DNA from: Bacteroidota bacterium
Lineage (GTDB): Bacteria > Bacteroidota > Bacteroidia > Chitinophagales > Chitinophagaceae
NCBI GenBank assembly: GCA_023436685.1
Contig: JAEZIL010000181.1
Span: forward strand, 1-7,227
DNA length: 7,227 nt
Direction: 5' to 3'
The translations under genes and the position numbers were made by a program. The notes beneath the pieces were generated by a model. It was not told where the DNA came from. It ran no database searches and saw only the letters and a program-made list of their open reading frames with translations. Shown one piece after another: positions 1 through 6,860 of the stretch; position 1 is the stretch's first letter, and each line of letters starts with the position of its first letter.

Positions 1-1
1 G

Positions 2-1423
2 GATATTGGAGGCTATACCGATCAAGGCCATATTAACCTTGGTTCCGGCTATAGCTGGGTAAACGTAGGTATCATATATGCAGGCCCTACAGGTGTTCAG
101 GTAAATGTCACTTTGCATAGGGCTGGTAGCGGCCATTACCTGTTCATATACGATTGGAACGCACCAGCTGTATTTGGCGGACCTGGAACTGGTTTAACGT
201 TATCCAGCGTTACACAGCTATCTAACATTACTACTGCAACGCGTATTAGTATGGACTCTCACAGGGGCTATGGTACCGGTATTATATGGGAAGACCCCAC
301 AAATGGCGTGAATATTGTTGCCGGCAACAATAACAACTTTGGACCGGCTTTCAACATGACGAATACAATGTTCCATGTTGATCCTGATGTTGCCTTTACA
401 CATGCCAGCTCGCTTGATTTGCATATAGCAGCATATAACCGCAGGCGGTTTGCTATATACGAATACTTTATTAACTGGAGCGATATCATACCAGGTGGCC
501 CACTTGCGTTGCTTTGCCCTCCGGGCCCTCCGTTTAGCCTGTGTAGTATGCCTATGACACTTGAAGATGTGAACCCGGTAGCCCAATCTCCATACTATGA
601 TATACATATAGATGCGCCAGATCATTACGGCATTCCTAACTGGTCTTATGTATATACTAATAGCAAAGAGATATACAACCGTGTAATGAATTACAATCCC
701 GGCACACTATCATCAGGCGGTGTTCCTGCCACTATAAACCTAACCAATGGCAGCTATCCTCTTCCCCCGGGTTTACCGCCAATAAATAACAATGGTAACT
801 ATCGCCCCGTAGTAGCTTATGACCAAAATACAAGCCCTGCCAGCTATTATATTGGTTGGGTTACAGGCCATATGGACCCGGGATATAACCCCAATAGCAG
901 GGCTTATGTAGCTGCACAGTTTAGAGAAGATGGTAGTTTAATGAATCCCGGCAATCCTTTATTGGGTGTTATCAATATTCCGGCAACTATTTCTAAGACT
1001 CCTTCAATAGCTTTTGGTAAGCACAACGACCAGGGCAATGGCTTATATGCAGTATATACTACATACAATGGTGCTGAACATTTGTTAACACACAAGATGA
1101 CACCATGGAGCATAGGTACATTCCGAGAAGACCCTACCTCTGTTGAAGAGCACATGGCGGGTGGTGAGGTGAGCCTGTATCCTAATCCGTTCAATACATC
1201 ATTGCAATTAACTGTACCAACAGCATTCAGCAATGAGGTAATTCGCCTGAATATTACCGATATGTTAGGAAAATCGGTTGGGAACGCTACTGGCAAAGCA
1301 GCTGATTTGAACACTTATCTGCAAAACATCTCAGCTCAGCTATCGTCAGGAACTTACCTAGTCAATATTGCCATACCAAACGCAGAATATACTAAACAAT
1401 TTAAAGCTGTTAAGGCTCAATAA
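2..1423 (+). CDS. Secreted protein with T9SS type A C-terminal sorting domain (5' partial)
   Basis: The reading frame is open to the left edge, so the first 112 bases are coding and the TTG at 113 is not a real start; about 473 codons are visible and the true start lies outside. The last ~85 residues (from about base 1163) form a Por/T9SS type A sorting domain. It opens with the motif LYPNPF (Tyr codon at 1178), continues with a strand containing NITDMLGKSV, and ends with SSGTYLVNI and a lysine-containing tail. In Bacteroidota this domain directs export through the type IX system to the surface or medium and is usually cleaved off. The body is rich in Tyr, Asn, Gly and Pro, as expected of an extracellular beta-rich protein. 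I recognise no catalytic motif in it, so its activity is unknown. A strong terminator follows 20 bases after the stop. The sorting-domain call is confident; nothing can be said about the missing N-terminus. Confidence 0.9.
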   Translation, partial: DIGGYTDQGHINLGSGYSWVNVGIIYAGPTGVQVNVTLHRAGSGHYLFIYDWNAPAVFGGPGTGLTLSSVTQLSNITTATRISMDSHRGYGTGIIWEDPTNGVNIVAGNNNNFGPAFNMTNTMFHVDPDVAFTHASSLDLHIAAYNRRRFAIYEYFINWSDIIPGGPLALLCPPGPPFSLCSMPMTLEDVNPVAQSPYYDIHIDAPDHYGIPNWSYVYTNSKEIYNRVMNYNPGTLSSGGVPATINLTNGSYPLPPGLPPINNNGNYRPVVAYDQNTSPASYYIGWVTGHMDPGYNPNSRAYVAAQFREDGSLMNPGNPLLGVINIPATISKTPSIAFGKHNDQGNGLYAVYTTYNGAEHLLTHKMTPWSIGTFREDPTSVEEHMAGGEVSLYPNPFNTSLQLTVPTAFSNEVIRLNITDMLGKSVGNATGKAADLNTYLQNISAQLSSGTYLVNIAIPNAEYTKQFKAVKAQ

Positions 1424-1442
1424 CTTATCCAATTGTTTTTTT

Positions 1443-1474
1443 GAAAGCCAGATTCTATATCTGGCTTTCTTTTT
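1443..1474 (+). terminator. Intrinsic terminator of the T9SS cargo gene
   Basis: A perfect 11-bp inverted repeat (GAAAGCCAGAT at 1443-1453 and ATCTGGCTTTC at 1459-1469) encloses a 5-nt loop (TCTAT) and is followed directly by five T residues. It starts 20 bases after the stop codon. No matching T-tract exists for the opposite strand, so it acts on + strand transcripts only. It separates the cargo gene from the small-gene pair that follows. Confidence 0.9.
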
Positions 1475-1518
1475 CTTGGCACATTATTTACTGTATTGAT
1501 TGACCAAAGCCTAAAGTC

Positions 1519-1695
1519 ATGGACGATTTGACCAAACGCAACAAGCAAGACAGCATTCGCATAAATGTGCATGAAGTACATGAGCTACAGTACTGGAAAA
1601 GGGAACTAAACGTTTCTGCAGATGAATTGTGTAAAGCTGTAGAGAAAGTAGGCGTCATGGTGGAAGATGTACGTGAAGAACTTAATAAACAATGA
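1519..1695 (+). CDS. DUF3606-like small protein, 58 aa
   Basis: An ATG at 1519 opens a 58-codon frame ending in TGA at 1693-1695. The product begins MDDLTKRNKQDSIRINV, carries EVHELQYWKRELNVSADEL in the middle, and ends with VGVMVEDVREELNK. This matches the DUF3606 pattern as I remember it: an N-terminal K-R-x-x-Q-D-x-x-R-I-N-V, a Tyr-Trp followed by a helix, then L-x-x-A-V-x-x-V-G and V-R-x-x-L. The family is of unknown function, about 50-60 residues long, and seems to be a small helical cytoplasmic protein, so this copy is full length. No strong ribosome-binding site or -7 promoter element is evident upstream, which is common in this phylum. Its stop overlaps the next start by 4 nt, so the two are probably translated together. 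Confidence 0.78.
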   Translation: MDDLTKRNKQDSIRINVHEVHELQYWKRELNVSADELCKAVEKVGVMVEDVREELNKQ

Positions 1696-1931
1696 TGAAC
1701 GACATGGGACTAATGTTTACAGCTCAAGATGCGCATGATGGACTTCTGACTACCTATAGTGTTTACTGCACAGAAGATGCCCAGCACAAGGTGCATTGCG
1801 AGGGCGCCATATATAATCTTAAGAAAGATGACCAGGGCAACTTCGTATTTATTGATGATAGTGTGCCTGAATGGCTAAAGGCTAAAGAACAGCAAATAAC
1901 ATTGAAGCTACAACAGCAACCTATCAAATAG
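1692..1931 (+). CDS. Hypothetical small protein, 79 aa, coupled to the DUF3606 gene
   Basis: I do not recognise this protein. The start ATG at 1692 overlaps the stop of the preceding gene (ATGA), the usual geometry of translational coupling. In-frame ATGs at 1695, 1704 and 1713 are alternatives, and the N-terminus may begin at any of them. The product has no signal peptide or membrane segment. Its central part (about residues 16-55) looks like two or three beta strands with hydrophobic and polar residues alternating and two cysteines (Cys26 and Cys36), and the end is a Gln/Lys-rich helix. It is probably a small cytoplasmic protein working with or beside the DUF3606 product. Normal codon use and the 4-nt overlap support it being real. 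It ends only 4 bases before the stop of the convergent VWA gene. Confidence 0.65.
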   Translation: MMNDMGLMFTAQDAHDGLLTTYSVYCTEDAQHKVHCEGAIYNLKKDDQGNFVFIDDSVPEWLKAKEQQITLKLQQQPIK

Positions 1932-1935
1932 CACC

Positions 1936-3021
1936 TTACCTGAACATTATATCCAGAACCTGTTCCGGTAATACTTCAAAGATCTTTTTGTATACCTGGT
2001 CGTAGCCGTAGGTATATAGTAATGCATACTGTCCTACGGGGAGTTTCACCAGCTTGCTATCCAGCCCCACGGGAAATATGTCCTGCACTTCCTTTTCAAT
2101 ACCGTTGTTGGTGCTGTAAATTTTCATTTGCTTCACCATTGCGATATTCAATAAATTTATCTGCCCAAATTTTGAAGGGTCTTCAGACCTGATCTTTGAA
2201 CCCGGCTTTAGCACAACTGTTTCTTCTTTACGTTTTGGCTTTGCAGATACTATTGTATCTATAACAGCCGCCGGTTTTTCCTCAATAGGTTTTGTCTTTA
2301 CAACCGGATAACCTGCTTCTTTAGGCTTCCTGGCTACAGGCCTGGCAGCAGCAGTTGCAACAGGTTTCCTTACTCTGAATTGTGCTGCTATATGGTTGAT
2401 ACACGCCTGCATAGTTGCTTTATCCTTTATCTCGAAGATATTATCCATGCAATATCTGTCGGCAGATGCATCTTTACCCAAGTCGGCTTTATACAATCTA
2501 TATAGCTTATCTTTTTTACCGCTGTTCATTAGTGCACTACAATTATCTTCAGTGCAACTATTATCGCCCTGCAGCAGCACTACGCTATACCTGTAGCGCA
2601 CAGTGTCTGCTAAATCTACGAGTAAAGCTTTCGTTATTGCATAAGCGCCACCGCCCGTTCCTTTAGGTTGCAAATCGTTCAGCCTCAAAGCTACCTGTGC
2701 TGCATTGTCTTTGCTATATGCTACTTCCATACGGGTATCCTCACATTTGTTGAGACTTTTGCCAAACTGGTGCCCAAAAACACGCAGGCCAAATTCTACT
2801 TCACCATTGTTTTGATTAATGCTGTCTATTACTGAGTTTATTATTTCTGAAGCTACCTGAAACCTGTTTTCTGTACCCGGCTGAAATGATTCAGACATGG
2901 CTTGCGAACCATCCAGCACAAACAGTATTCTGTCTGTTTTTTTGCCCGGTTGGGCATTAGCTATAAATACCGTGAGCAGCTGTATCAGTACCAGGTACGA
3001 TATATAAATTCTACGCTTCAT
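1936..3021 (-). CDS. Exported von Willebrand factor A domain protein, 361 aa
   Basis: Residues 1-23 form a signal peptide: a basic MKRR start, a hydrophobic core, and a probable cleavage after ANA23. The lack of a cysteine there means it is not a lipoprotein, so a periplasmic or secreted location is likely. A VWA domain spans about residues 30-215: the first strand ILFVLDGSQAM, then GLRVFGH (78-84), LQPKGTGGG (117-125) and VVLLQGDNSC (147-156). It resembles the bacterial VWA subgroup whose last metal-site strand reads DGEESC and is followed by a second Cys; here the Cys pair is 156 and 161. The MIDAS is degenerate: DxSxS has become DGSQA (Ser to Ala41), the final Asp aligns with Gln151, and the usual Thr position with Gly123 (Thr122 adjacent). 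Residues ~219-270 are a Lys/Pro/Ala-rich linker. Residues ~285-361 look like a small beta domain (LPVGQYALLY...VYKKIFEVLP) of the PEGA/carboxypeptidase-regulatory kind. The role is unknown; VWA proteins usually mediate protein-protein contacts. Confidence 0.85.
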   Translation of the reverse strand: MKRRIYISYLVLIQLLTVFIANAQPGKKTDRILFVLDGSQAMSESFQPGTENRFQVASEIINSVIDSINQNNGEVEFGLRVFGHQFGKSLNKCEDTRMEVAYSKDNAAQVALRLNDLQPKGTGGGAYAITKALLVDLADTVRYRYSVVLLQGDNSCTEDNCSALMNSGKKDKLYRLYKADLGKDASADRYCMDNIFEIKDKATMQACINHIAAQFRVRKPVATAAARPVARKPKEAGYPVVKTKPIEEKPAAVIDTIVSAKPKRKEETVVLKPGSKIRSEDPSKFGQINLLNIAMVKQMKIYSTNNGIEKEVQDIFPVGLDSKLVKLPVGQYALLYTYGYDQVYKKIFEVLPEQVLDIMFR

Positions 3022-3032
3022 TGATAAGTCTA

Positions 3033-3040
3033 CAAAGATA
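3033..3040 (-). promoter_or_regulatory. Candidate Bacteroidota -7 promoter element for the VWA gene
   Basis: On the - strand the sequence reads TATCTTTG, a full match to the Bacteroidota -7 consensus TAnnTTTG, ending 11 nt before the VWA start codon. No TTG is seen 17-23 nt further upstream, so the -33 half is weak or absent. Transcription from here would leave only a very short leader. The motif is short and could occur by chance in AT-rich DNA. Confidence 0.35.
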
Positions 3041-3150
3041 TAAGAAGGGCATCAGAACACATGGATATTTTCCATCTTCGTTGTTAAGTTTTGCTAAGTC
3101 TTCTGTCATAAAAAATTTTTTTTGTGCGACAGTTCGCCGCTGATAAGCTT

Positions 3151-3159
3151 TGTGGATAA
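3151..3159 (-). promoter_or_regulatory. Perfect DnaA-box sequence (TTATCCACA)
   Basis: The + strand reads TGTGGATAA, the exact complement of the consensus high-affinity DnaA box TTATCCACA. It lies about 30 bases from an A/T run (3109-3122) in intergenic DNA. No second perfect box is present within 3022-3475, and neither dnaA, dnaN nor other replication genes are near. It is a sequence match only and could be a chance 9-mer or an isolated DnaA-binding site. Confidence 0.3.
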
Positions 3160-3475
3160 GGCTTCTATGTGTCAATTGCCGCATTGCTGTTTTTACAAAA
3201 CTTAGCATTACCTAACATAGTATCATTTTTACCGACCATACAAATATAGCACTTTTACAATAAAAAAACATACAAGTGACACTAAAATGTTGAGAATAGT
3301 CCTATTATCAACCCTAACGAGACATAAAACCAGATATTGATATGATTAATAAAAAGCACTTTGAATGCCAATTTTATAACCCGGTATTGAAATACTTATT
3401 CAGGCTGAGACACATAATGTAACTGATGATGTTCAACTATATTTCATCGCAGCACTTTGCCGTATTTTTACAGAT

Positions 3476-3919
3476 ATGAACAAAGTAACCTGGATAATAC
3501 TGGCTTTAACGGCCGGTGCGTTTCTGCCCATACAAGCAGGCATTAATGCAAAGCTTGGCAAGGCGGCACAAAGCGCCGTTTTTGCATCATTAACATCATT
3601 TGTTGTAGGCATGTTAGGTTTAGTACTGTATATGCTGCTCACACGCGAAAACGTATCTATATCCGGCCTTAAAACTGCACCTGCCTATGCGTGGCTGGGT
3701 GGGCTGCTGGGCGCTTTCTATGTTACAGTTATTGTACTGGCTTTTCCGAAGCTGGGCCCGGGGCTAACGTTTGGCCTTGTAGTTGCCGGGCAAATGATCT
3801 TTTCAGTTCTGCTGGAACATAACCAGATACTTGTAGCAGAGCGCAACCCGCTAACTTTATTGAAATTGCTGGGCGTGGCAATGATAATAGCAGGTGTAAT
3901 CATTGTTCGTAAGTTTTAA
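3476..3919 (+). CDS. DMT family (YdcZ/DUF606-type) integral membrane protein, 147 aa
   Basis: This short, very hydrophobic protein has about five predicted membrane helices (residues ~4-20, 35-55, 70-88, 96-113 and 128-146). The N-terminal signature GAFLPIQAGINAKLGK, the GGLLGAFYV turn and the VVAGQMIFSVLLEH segment match the DMT_YdcZ (DUF606) family of the drug/metabolite transporter superfamily. Family members are commonly ~140-150 residues, half the size of EamA transporters, and are thought to act as dimers or paired subunits in the inner membrane. Substrates are not established for the family and cannot be read here. The ATG at 3476 gives the expected family start. No second half-size copy adjoins it, so it may work as a homodimer. 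I see no clear terminator after it, only 70 AT-rich bases before the receiver gene. Confidence 0.85.
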   Translation: MNKVTWIILALTAGAFLPIQAGINAKLGKAAQSAVFASLTSFVVGMLGLVLYMLLTRENVSISGLKTAPAYAWLGGLLGAFYVTVIVLAFPKLGPGLTFGLVVAGQMIFSVLLEHNQILVAERNPLTLLKLLGVAMIIAGVIIVRKF

Positions 3920-3959
3920 TATACATATCCATAAAAACCCTTTATAAAACTTCTTATCA

Positions 3960-3967
3960 TAAATTTG
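3960..3967 (+). promoter_or_regulatory. Candidate -7 promoter element for the receiver/HEAT/GT2 operon
   Basis: TAAATTTG is a full match to the Bacteroidota -7 consensus TAnnTTTG and ends 22 bases before the ATG of the receiver gene, a plausible leader length. A TTTA at 3941-3944 lies near the expected -33 position but is not a perfect TTG. A purine run (AAGAGAGAG, 3979-3987) just before the start codon could aid ribosome binding. If real, this promoter would drive all three downstream genes. Confidence 0.45.
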
Positions 3968-3989
3968 TCACAACATATAAGAGAGAGCA

Positions 3990-4355
3990 ATGGCCAAAAT
4001 ATTACTTGTTGAAGACGATCCACTTATCAGGCGGATGGTTGAAATGAAATTTCAAAAAGAAGGCTTTGAAGTTATAAGCTGTATAGATGGAAAGGAGGGA
4101 TTGGAAAAACTGGGTACTGAGAACCCCGATGTAGTGCTTACCGACCTGATGATGCCTTATGTATCGGGCCTGGAAATAATAACTGCGGTAAAAAGCATAA
4201 AACACAGAGATATACCTGTGATCCTCTTTTCAACAATGGGCCAGGAGCATATTGTAGAAGAAGCCTTTAATTTAGGGGCAGACGATTATATCAATAAGCC
4301 TTTCAGCGTTAACGAGCTTACTATACGCATCAGAAAGCAGCTTAAACGTATCTAG
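3990..4355 (+). CDS. Single-domain response regulator (CheY-like receiver), 121 aa
   Basis: The whole protein is one receiver domain with no output domain. The key residues are all present: the acidic pair Asp9/Asp10, phosphoacceptor Asp52 in VLTDLMMP, Ser81 at the conserved Thr/Ser switch position in PVILFSTMG, and Lys103 in the YINKPF motif. It should therefore be phosphorylated by a histidine kinase and signal by docking on a partner. No kinase gene is in the window. Thr82 sits where small residues (often Ala) are usual. It is the first gene of a probable operon: its TAG stop ends one base before the ATG of the HEAT-repeat gene, and a glycosyltransferase follows. That context suggests it controls glycan synthesis at the protein level, perhaps through the HEAT protein. 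The receiver call is secure; the target is inferred. Confidence 0.95.
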   Translation: MAKILLVEDDPLIRRMVEMKFQKEGFEVISCIDGKEGLEKLGTENPDVVLTDLMMPYVSGLEIITAVKSIKHRDIPVILFSTMGQEHIVEEAFNLGADDYINKPFSVNELTIRIRKQLKRI

Positions 4356-4356
4356 G

Positions 4357-5430
4357 ATGGGCAAGAGCGATCTCTTCTCCAGGCTGGTAACTGCGCAACA
4401 CCTGTACTTTGCCGCGGCAATTTTTGGTGTGCTTACCTTTGCCATAGTTACAATAATCTACTTTTTCCTTTACCGTAAGAAAAAAAGGCACCTTACCAAT
4501 ATTGAGATAACTGAAGTTTTCAATAAATGGCTGAGCGATATTTTGCTGGAGCAGGAGCCTGACCTGAACATATCGGACGAACTAGGCAAATACCTGAAAC
4601 ACCGCAATAACCGCCATCATATAATTGAAAGCCTTATCAATGTAAGAAAGAACTTTACCGGCAAAGCTATTGACAATGTTATTCGCCTTTATAAAAGCCT
4701 GGGGTTCAAAGAAGATTCTATTAAGAAAATGAATAGCGTTTTATGGCATGAAAAGGCCAGGGGCATCTATGAACTCTACATGATGAACCAACGCGATGAA
4801 TTTCCAGATATGTTCCGGTACACCAATAGCAATAACCCGTACGTGCGTATGGAAGCGCAAACTGCTATAATAGGTTTTGAGGGGTTTAAGGGCCTTGTGT
4901 TTCTTGATGAACTAATATACCCCCTGCACGAATGGCAGCAAATAAAACTGCTGGAACAGCTGAACACTTTGGATACGGAAGCAATGCATCATTTACCATT
5001 ATGGCTGCAATCAGAAAACAAATACGTAGTACAATTTGCGCTAAAACTTGCAGAAATATACCGCCAATACCAGGTACACGACCTGGTTATACAATGCCTG
5101 CAAGATTCCAGTGAAGCCATAAGGGCACAGGCTATAAAAACATTAGGCAAAATAGCCCTGCCTGAAACTATAGAACTACTGAAAGCCAGTTATACTAATG
5201 AAACTATTGAAAACAGGAAGAAGATAATACAGCAGATAGGCATTAACGGCGGAGAAAATGAATTAGCTTTTTTAACTCCCCAACTAAATGATACCAGTGC
5301 TGATATTGCCCTTGAAGCCACAAGAGCTATATTTAAAATAAAAGGCACCATTGACAGTGCAGCCCTTGTTGAAGTATCAGAAAGAAACACACTAATTTAT
5401 GAACAAGTAAAGGCGGAGATGAACAGATGA
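4357..5430 (+). CDS. Membrane-anchored HEAT-repeat protein, 357 aa
   Basis: One membrane helix at residues ~17-38 is followed directly by a basic stretch (RKKKR, 40-44). By the positive-inside rule this places the rest of the protein in the cytoplasm, without a cleaved signal peptide. Residues ~45-145 are helical and match no domain I know. From ~159 on there are HEAT-like helical pairs, at about 159-188, 219-246, 249-276, 283-307 and 312-330. The clearest unit is the DSSEAIRAQAIKTLGKIALP segment (250-269), with the typical D..E.R..A...LG.I pattern. HEAT solenoids are protein-binding scaffolds with no catalytic role. The gene starts one base after the receiver stop and its own stop overlaps the glycosyltransferase start (ATGA). 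It therefore probably links the receiver to the transferase at the inner membrane. That linking role is inference. Confidence 0.85.
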   Translation: MGKSDLFSRLVTAQHLYFAAAIFGVLTFAIVTIIYFFLYRKKKRHLTNIEITEVFNKWLSDILLEQEPDLNISDELGKYLKHRNNRHHIIESLINVRKNFTGKAIDNVIRLYKSLGFKEDSIKKMNSVLWHEKARGIYELYMMNQRDEFPDMFRYTNSNNPYVRMEAQTAIIGFEGFKGLVFLDELIYPLHEWQQIKLLEQLNTLDTEAMHHLPLWLQSENKYVVQFALKLAEIYRQYQVHDLVIQCLQDSSEAIRAQAIKTLGKIALPETIELLKASYTNETIENRKKIIQQIGINGGENELAFLTPQLNDTSADIALEATRAIFKIKGTIDSAALVEVSERNTLIYEQVKAEMNR

Positions 5431-6857
5431 ATTGGGCAAAAATAGCTATCGACTTGCTTACTTATGGCATCTTCTTATATGCAGCTGTACTACTGCTATC
5501 TTATATAGCTATAGCTATTTTTTCTATAGGCGAAACAAGGAAATATCTTCATAAAAATTCTTTTACCGACTACCGGCTTTTAGCTGCTTCGCCACACGCG
5601 CCATCGGTAAGCATCCTAGCACCCGCATACAACGAAGGGGCTACTATTATTCAGAATGTGCGGTCGCTCCTCTCACTTTATTATAGCAACCTTGAAGTGA
5701 TCATTATTAATGATGGAAGCAAAGATAATAGTTTGCAAAAACTAATTGATGCTTATCAACTGGAGAAGATTCCGTTTTATGTTGACTATAAAATACCGTC
5801 GAAGGAAGTAAAGGGTATATATAAAAGTAAAAATCCTGTTTTTAAAAACCTGGTAGTTGTAGATAAAGTGAATGGAGGGAAAGCTGATGCACTTAATGTA
5901 GGTATTAATGTTTCTGCCAACGATTATATAGTATGTATAGATGTTGATTGCATACTTGAGCAAGACGCAATTTTAAAAATGGTTAAGCCATTTTTAGAGG
6001 AGACCGATTCAAAAGTGATCGCTTCGGGGGGAGTAGTACGTATTGCTAACTCGTGCATAATAGAAGATGGCAGGCTGGTGAAAGTAAATCTGCCCCAAAA
6101 TTACTGGGCGCGCATGCAGTCTTTAGAATATATACGCGCATTTATACTGGGCCGTATGGCATGGGCACGGCTGAACGGCTTGCTTTTAATATCGGGCGCG
6201 TTTGGCGCTTTCGATAAAGAGATAGCAATTAAAGCGGGTGGCTACAACCATAAAACTGTAGGAGAAGACATGGAGCTTGTGGTACGCATGAGGCGATATA
6301 TGGAAGAAGCTAAAATACCTTATAAGGTTACCTATATACCCGACCCTTTGTGCTGGACAGAAGCACCTGTAAGCAGTAAAATACTGGGGCGACAGCGCAA
6401 TAGATGGACAAGAGGCACTATTGAAACCCTGGGCTTTCATAAAAAAATGTTCTTCAACCCACAGTATGGTTTGCTGGGTATGTTAAGTTATCCGTACTGG
6501 TTTTTCTTTGAAATGCTTGCGCCTGTTATAGAGTTCTTTGGGCTGGTTGTATTTCTGGTTTTATGTGCGTTGGGCATGATAGACTGGCATTTGTTCATAG
6601 CCTTGCTCCTATTCATCATTTCTTTCGGGTATGTTTATTCGGCATTTGCAGCCTATATGGAAGTAAGTACTTACAATATGTACCGCCGCCGTACCGACAT
6701 GATGAAGCTGCTCTTGACGGCACTTACAGAGCCTTTCTATTTTCATCCGTTTGTTGTATGGGCGGCTATTAAAGGGTATGTTGACCTGATACGTAAAAAG
6801 AATAGCTGGGGTGAAATGACGAGACAAGGGTTTGGTACACCTGCTGCAAAAAAATAG
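5427..6857 (+). CDS. Family 2 glycosyltransferase, processive membrane type, 476 aa
   Basis: An N-terminal membrane helix (~9-33) precedes a cytoplasmic GT-A domain (~58-335), and hydrophobic helices follow (~348-380, 384-410, possibly 430-455). All processive GT2 motifs are present: APAYNEG (65-71), NDGS with Asp96, NGGKADALN (149-157), the DxD motif DVD at 172-174, GED (279-281, acceptor/base region, as TED or GED in relatives), and QRNRW (323-327, the QxxRW motif). This is the architecture of PgaC/IcaA, HasA, NodC and BcsA enzymes, which polymerise a nucleotide-sugar-derived beta-glycan and pass it through the inner membrane. There is no PilZ domain, so direct c-di-GMP control is not indicated. 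The stretch of ~50 residues between NDGS and NGGKADALN, containing GIYKSKN, is longer than in the simplest GT2 enzymes and may mark a subfamily. The sugar is unknown. The start overlaps the HEAT gene by 4 nt; the stop lies 3 nt from the convergent YaiO-like gene. Confidence 0.92.
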   Translation: MNWAKIAIDLLTYGIFLYAAVLLLSYIAIAIFSIGETRKYLHKNSFTDYRLLAASPHAPSVSILAPAYNEGATIIQNVRSLLSLYYSNLEVIIINDGSKDNSLQKLIDAYQLEKIPFYVDYKIPSKEVKGIYKSKNPVFKNLVVVDKVNGGKADALNVGINVSANDYIVCIDVDCILEQDAILKMVKPFLEETDSKVIASGGVVRIANSCIIEDGRLVKVNLPQNYWARMQSLEYIRAFILGRMAWARLNGLLLISGAFGAFDKEIAIKAGGYNHKTVGEDMELVVRMRRYMEEAKIPYKVTYIPDPLCWTEAPVSSKILGRQRNRWTRGTIETLGFHKKMFFNPQYGLLGMLSYPYWFFFEMLAPVIEFFGLVVFLVLCALGMIDWHLFIALLLFIISFGYVYSAFAAYMEVSTYNMYRRRTDMMKLLLTALTEPFYFHPFVVWAAIKGYVDLIRKKNSWGEMTRQGFGTPAAKK

Positions 6858-6860
6858 CTT

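Larger units (their letters stand above)
3022..3475. other. Divergent intergenic region, AT-rich, no convincing gene
   Basis: This ~450-base stretch separates the start of the VWA gene (-) from the start of the DMT gene (+), so it should carry promoters for both. It holds an A6/T8 run (about 3109-3122), a perfect DnaA-box sequence (3151-3159), a short inverted repeat ATGGA/TCCAT (3061-3075), and three copies of AGCACTTT (3248, 3355, 3451). The last of these is 17 bases before the DMT start codon. Only short frames occur here: a 65-codon - strand frame overlapping the VWA start and a 26-codon + strand frame at 3342-3422. Neither has coding character. Confidence 0.6.

Noticed and set aside
113..115. 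TTG as the start of the first gene
   Set aside because: The frame continues open upstream to base 2 with the same protein character, so this is an internal Leu codon.
904..1314. 136-codon - strand frame inside the T9SS cargo gene
   Set aside because: It lies wholly opposite a clearly coding frame with a recognised C-terminal domain; its product has no family features, so it is a shadow.
1953..1987. Possible terminator for the 79-aa gene (CCAGAAC/GTTCCGG arms, then palindrome AAAGATCTTT followed by TT)
   Set aside because: The first arm pair has a mismatch and only a 2-nt loop, the second has no loop, and both lie within codons of the VWA gene; not convincing as a terminator.
2396..2666. + strand frames opposite the VWA gene
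   Set aside because: Their products are low-complexity Ser/Leu/Tyr-rich strings, antisense to a well-supported VWA coding frame.
3011..3208. 65-codon - strand frame overlapping the VWA start
   Set aside because: It overlaps the start of the VWA gene in another frame, runs back over AT-rich promoter-like DNA, and has no recognisable motif.
3342..3422. 26-codon + strand frame starting ATGATTAATAAAAAG
   Set aside because: It is very short, has no ribosome-binding site or recognisable motif, and lies in an AT-rich intergenic region where such frames arise by chance.
5502..5520. TATAGC tandem repeats (about two and a half units)
   Set aside because: They encode the membrane helix SYIAIAI of the glycosyltransferase; the repeat follows from Ile/Ala codons and is too short to be a meaningful element.
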